Shown: positions 4,753-5,934 of the stretch, piece by piece
How positions within the stretch are numbered: position 1 is the stretch's first letter
How the letters are laid out: the number at the start of each line of letters is the position of its first letter
NCBI GenBank assembly: GCA_013329455.1
Contig: DUKF01000004.1
Coordinates: forward strand, 1-5,934
DNA from: Methanotrichaceae archaeon
GTDB taxonomy: Archaea; Halobacteriota; Methanosarcinia; Methanotrichales; Methanotrichaceae
Length of the DNA stretch: 5,934 nucleotides
Direction of reading: 5' to 3'
The notes under the pieces: model-generated
Told to the model about the DNA's origin: nothing
The model's database searches: none
Seen by the model: only the letters and a program-made list of their open reading frames with translations
Position numbers and translations under genes: made by a program

Positions 4753-5586
4753 TCAGACCATTCTCGTGGGAATGTCGGATGCATTCTCTATTAACTCAGA
4801 TTTTTCGCGATAAAAACTGAATAGTTCCATCCCCCACGTGATGGCGTCTTCTCCCATACAGATGAGATCGCTACCAAGATCGTAACCACCATCGATTCGG
4901 AATAACCCCAAGTTCAGGATGGAATCTGTGACTGTAAAGGCGGTAGTTACGACTTCGTCTATACAATATAGACTAAAATTTTCATGATTTAGTAGTTCGC
5001 TTATAAGATCGTAGTAGTCGTTGTAGACGATCTTTAAAATATCAGTCGTTAATATCAAATTTACTTCCGATCCCTTTTTAAGCAGCGCGGCGATCAGCAG
5101 AGGAAAATCTGACATCATTATTGGTGATACACCATACATCTGCTTCGAATTAACGACCTCTTTGAGGAAATATTTTTGAGTCTTGAGTGGATCAAAATGA
5201 TCAGAGGCCATGATCTTTGAATGGGTGAGCATGCCTATTTTCCTTAGGAGTTCTACTGGTATCCCGTTTATGTCATGCGTCAACCAGAAGTCCCGATGTT
5301 CCTCCAGAGCCAGGACGAAGTCGATCATATCGGTCAGCATGTAAGCCTGCATCTTGCCCAGGTTGGTGAGACCATAGCCCTTGTCGGTCCTGGTCACCAG
5401 ATTTGAATCGGTCATCTCCTTGATGGCGTGCAGAATTGTTGTATTTCTGATGCCCATCTCCTTCTCCAGATCGCTGGTGCTCTTATCGCCATCTTTCAAG
5501 CAAATGAGGATTTTAGTTCGCACCTTGGAGCGCGTGAAGGATTTTATGGAATCCTCCGCCAAATCATACTTGTCAGGCTCCGACAT
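4753..5586 (-). CDS. winged-helix transcription regulator with FilR1-type (DUF1724) domain
   Basis: This encodes 277 residues from ATG 5586. An ArsR-like winged helix lies at about 18-80: SFTRSKVRTKILICLKDG, then STSDLEKEMGIRNTTILHAIKEM (turn and recognition helix), then the wing LVTRTDKGYGLTNLGKM. A linker helix carries the family hallmark FWLTHDINGIPVELLRKIG (100-118). The C-terminal domain (about 130-255) ends DLICMGEDAITWGMELFSFYR, typical of the FilR1 middle domain (PF08350, formerly DUF1724). This fold is confined almost entirely to methanogens and their relatives; members include FilR1 of Methanothrix harundinacea and the Msr methanol regulators of Methanosarcina. The domain is thought to sense a small molecule, here unknown. 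The ATG at 5586 is chosen over GTG 5622 because a TATA box overlaps the latter and because family members begin near 'MSEP'. The gene is upstream of, and in line with, the UbiA gene and may regulate it. Confidence 0.88.
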   Translation of the reverse strand: MSEPDKYDLAEDSIKSFTRSKVRTKILICLKDGDKSTSDLEKEMGIRNTTILHAIKEMTDSNLVTRTDKGYGLTNLGKMQAYMLTDMIDFVLALEEHRDFWLTHDINGIPVELLRKIGMLTHSKIMASDHFDPLKTQKYFLKEVVNSKQMYGVSPIMMSDFPLLIAALLKKGSEVNLILTTDILKIVYNDYYDLISELLNHENFSLYCIDEVVTTAFTVTDSILNLGLFRIDGGYDLGSDLICMGEDAITWGMELFSFYREKSELIENASDIPTRMV

Positions 5587-5622
5587 AATTCCGCTACCCC
5601 ACCCCTCAGTATCTGAGATCAC

Positions 5623-5630
5623 TTATTAAT
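5623..5630 (-). promoter_or_regulatory. TATA box of the FilR1-type regulator
   Basis: ATTAATAA on the minus strand predicts a transcript start near 5600, about 14 bases before ATG 5586. The short leader would begin with GGGGT (5597-5600 and neighbour), a weak ribosome site. An inverted repeat, CTCAG-TAT-CTGAG (5605-5617), lies between the TATA box and the predicted start, a position suited to autorepression, but it is short. Confidence 0.45.
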
Positions 5631-5877
5631 CTGTTTTGTCCGGTTAAAGCCACCTCTAATACATAACGATCTCCTTCACCAGTACCTGGAGAATGATATG
5701 TCTATATTGAGGATTTGCACTACTAGGCATTCCACAGAGCTGATAAGATATATATTTGCCGATGTCTTATGTCAAAAATTTAGACTTTCCTGATACGATA
5801 AAATGGCGCCTCTCCTTTGTATCGGGTGTGCTTAGGGGATCAGTGATAACGGTAATGTAAATATTCAACTAAAATAT
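5631..5877. other. AT-rich intergenic stretch with TATA-like element, no firm gene
   Basis: GATATATATTT at 5747-5757 is a strong TATA-like sequence, symmetrical enough to serve either strand. It predicts a plus-strand start near 5779. A 32-codon frame from ATG 5762 to TAA 5858-5860 (MSYVKNLDFPDTIKWRLSF and a hydrophobic end) begins before that start and has no ribosome site, so it is not called. No RNA gene or repeat was recognised. Confidence 0.4.
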
Positions 5878-5934
5878 ATGGCATTGTCAAAGAAATTCAC
5901 TAAACAGCCAGCCAAAGTCAAACAGCGCACCCCG
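5878..5934 (+). CDS. possible N-terminus of a lysine-rich protein, cut by the window end
   Basis: ATG 5878 opens 19 codons, MALSKKFTKQPAKVKQRTP, that run without a stop to the edge. The basic, Lys-rich composition would fit a nucleic-acid-binding or ribosomal-type N-terminus, or a cytoplasmic basic tail. No Shine-Dalgarno site precedes it. A possible TATA-like TAATGTAAATATT lies at 5853-5865, slightly too close for an ideal leaderless start. It is too short to assign a family and may not be a gene. Confidence 0.35.
   Translation, partial: MALSKKFTKQPAKVKQRTP

Noticed and set aside
4733..4761. palindromes GATACGTATC (4733-4742) and ATGGTC-A-GACCAT (4749-4761) at the regulator stop codon
   Set aside because: Repeats of this size are expected once or more by chance in about 6 kb, and they do not match the inverted repeats near the promoters.
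5381..5629. plus-strand frames opposite the regulator
   Set aside because: They are shadows of the winged-helix coding region.
5762..5860. 32-codon plus-strand frame MSYVKNLDFP...
   Set aside because: It starts upstream of the transcript start predicted from the nearby TATA element, has no ribosome site, and has no recognisable family.
1..5934. CRISPR array, tRNA, rRNA, transposase or defence-system genes
   Set aside because: No regularly spaced repeats, cloverleaf sequences, rRNA-like blocks or transposase/nuclease motifs were seen on either strand.

Overview
The window looks like a stretch of methanogen chromosome, most plausibly from Methanothrix (Methanosaeta) or a close relative in the Methanosarcinales. 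This is inferred from protein families and was not checked by any search. The main clues are a winged-helix regulator with a FilR1-type (DUF1724) ligand domain, a Methanosarcinales-like UbiA prenyltransferase, an archaeal tandem-HTH protein of the type called 'conditioned medium-induced protein 4' in haloarchaea, an archaeal MutS-like ATPase, TATA-box promoters about 26 nt before probable transcript starts, and oligo-T terminators. No bacterial -35/-10 promoters, tRNA, rRNA, insertion sequence or CRISPR array were seen.

Left part, plus strand (1-2145). The window opens inside the Walker A motif of a MutS-family ATPase gene. A 71-residue single-span membrane protein follows, probably made from its own, nearly leaderless transcript. 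Next come about 560 bases with no convincing intact gene but possible gene debris. Then comes a small secreted protein of 148 residues carrying one beta-sandwich repeat resembling DUF7507/DUF11, preceded by a good TATA box and Shine-Dalgarno site. A further 360-base stretch without a gene follows.

Middle (2146-3294). The Cmi4-like tandem-HTH protein (plus) and a small exported protein of unknown function (minus) converge. Their ends are separated by 132 bases holding T-tracts for both directions.

Right part, minus strand (3295-5622). A FilR1-type regulator is followed by a UbiA-family prenyltransferase, with 244 bases and a separate promoter between them. Just downstream of each stop codon lies one copy of a degenerate direct repeat of about 109 bp (3484-3592 and 4606-4714). 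The two copies share several conserved blocks and possibly a small hairpin. This repeat is the most interesting unexplained structure in the window. The regulator may control the adjacent prenyltransferase, but that is inference from position only.

The right edge (5623-5934) is AT-rich intergenic sequence with divergent TATA-like elements and the possible first 19 codons of a lysine-rich protein leaving the window.
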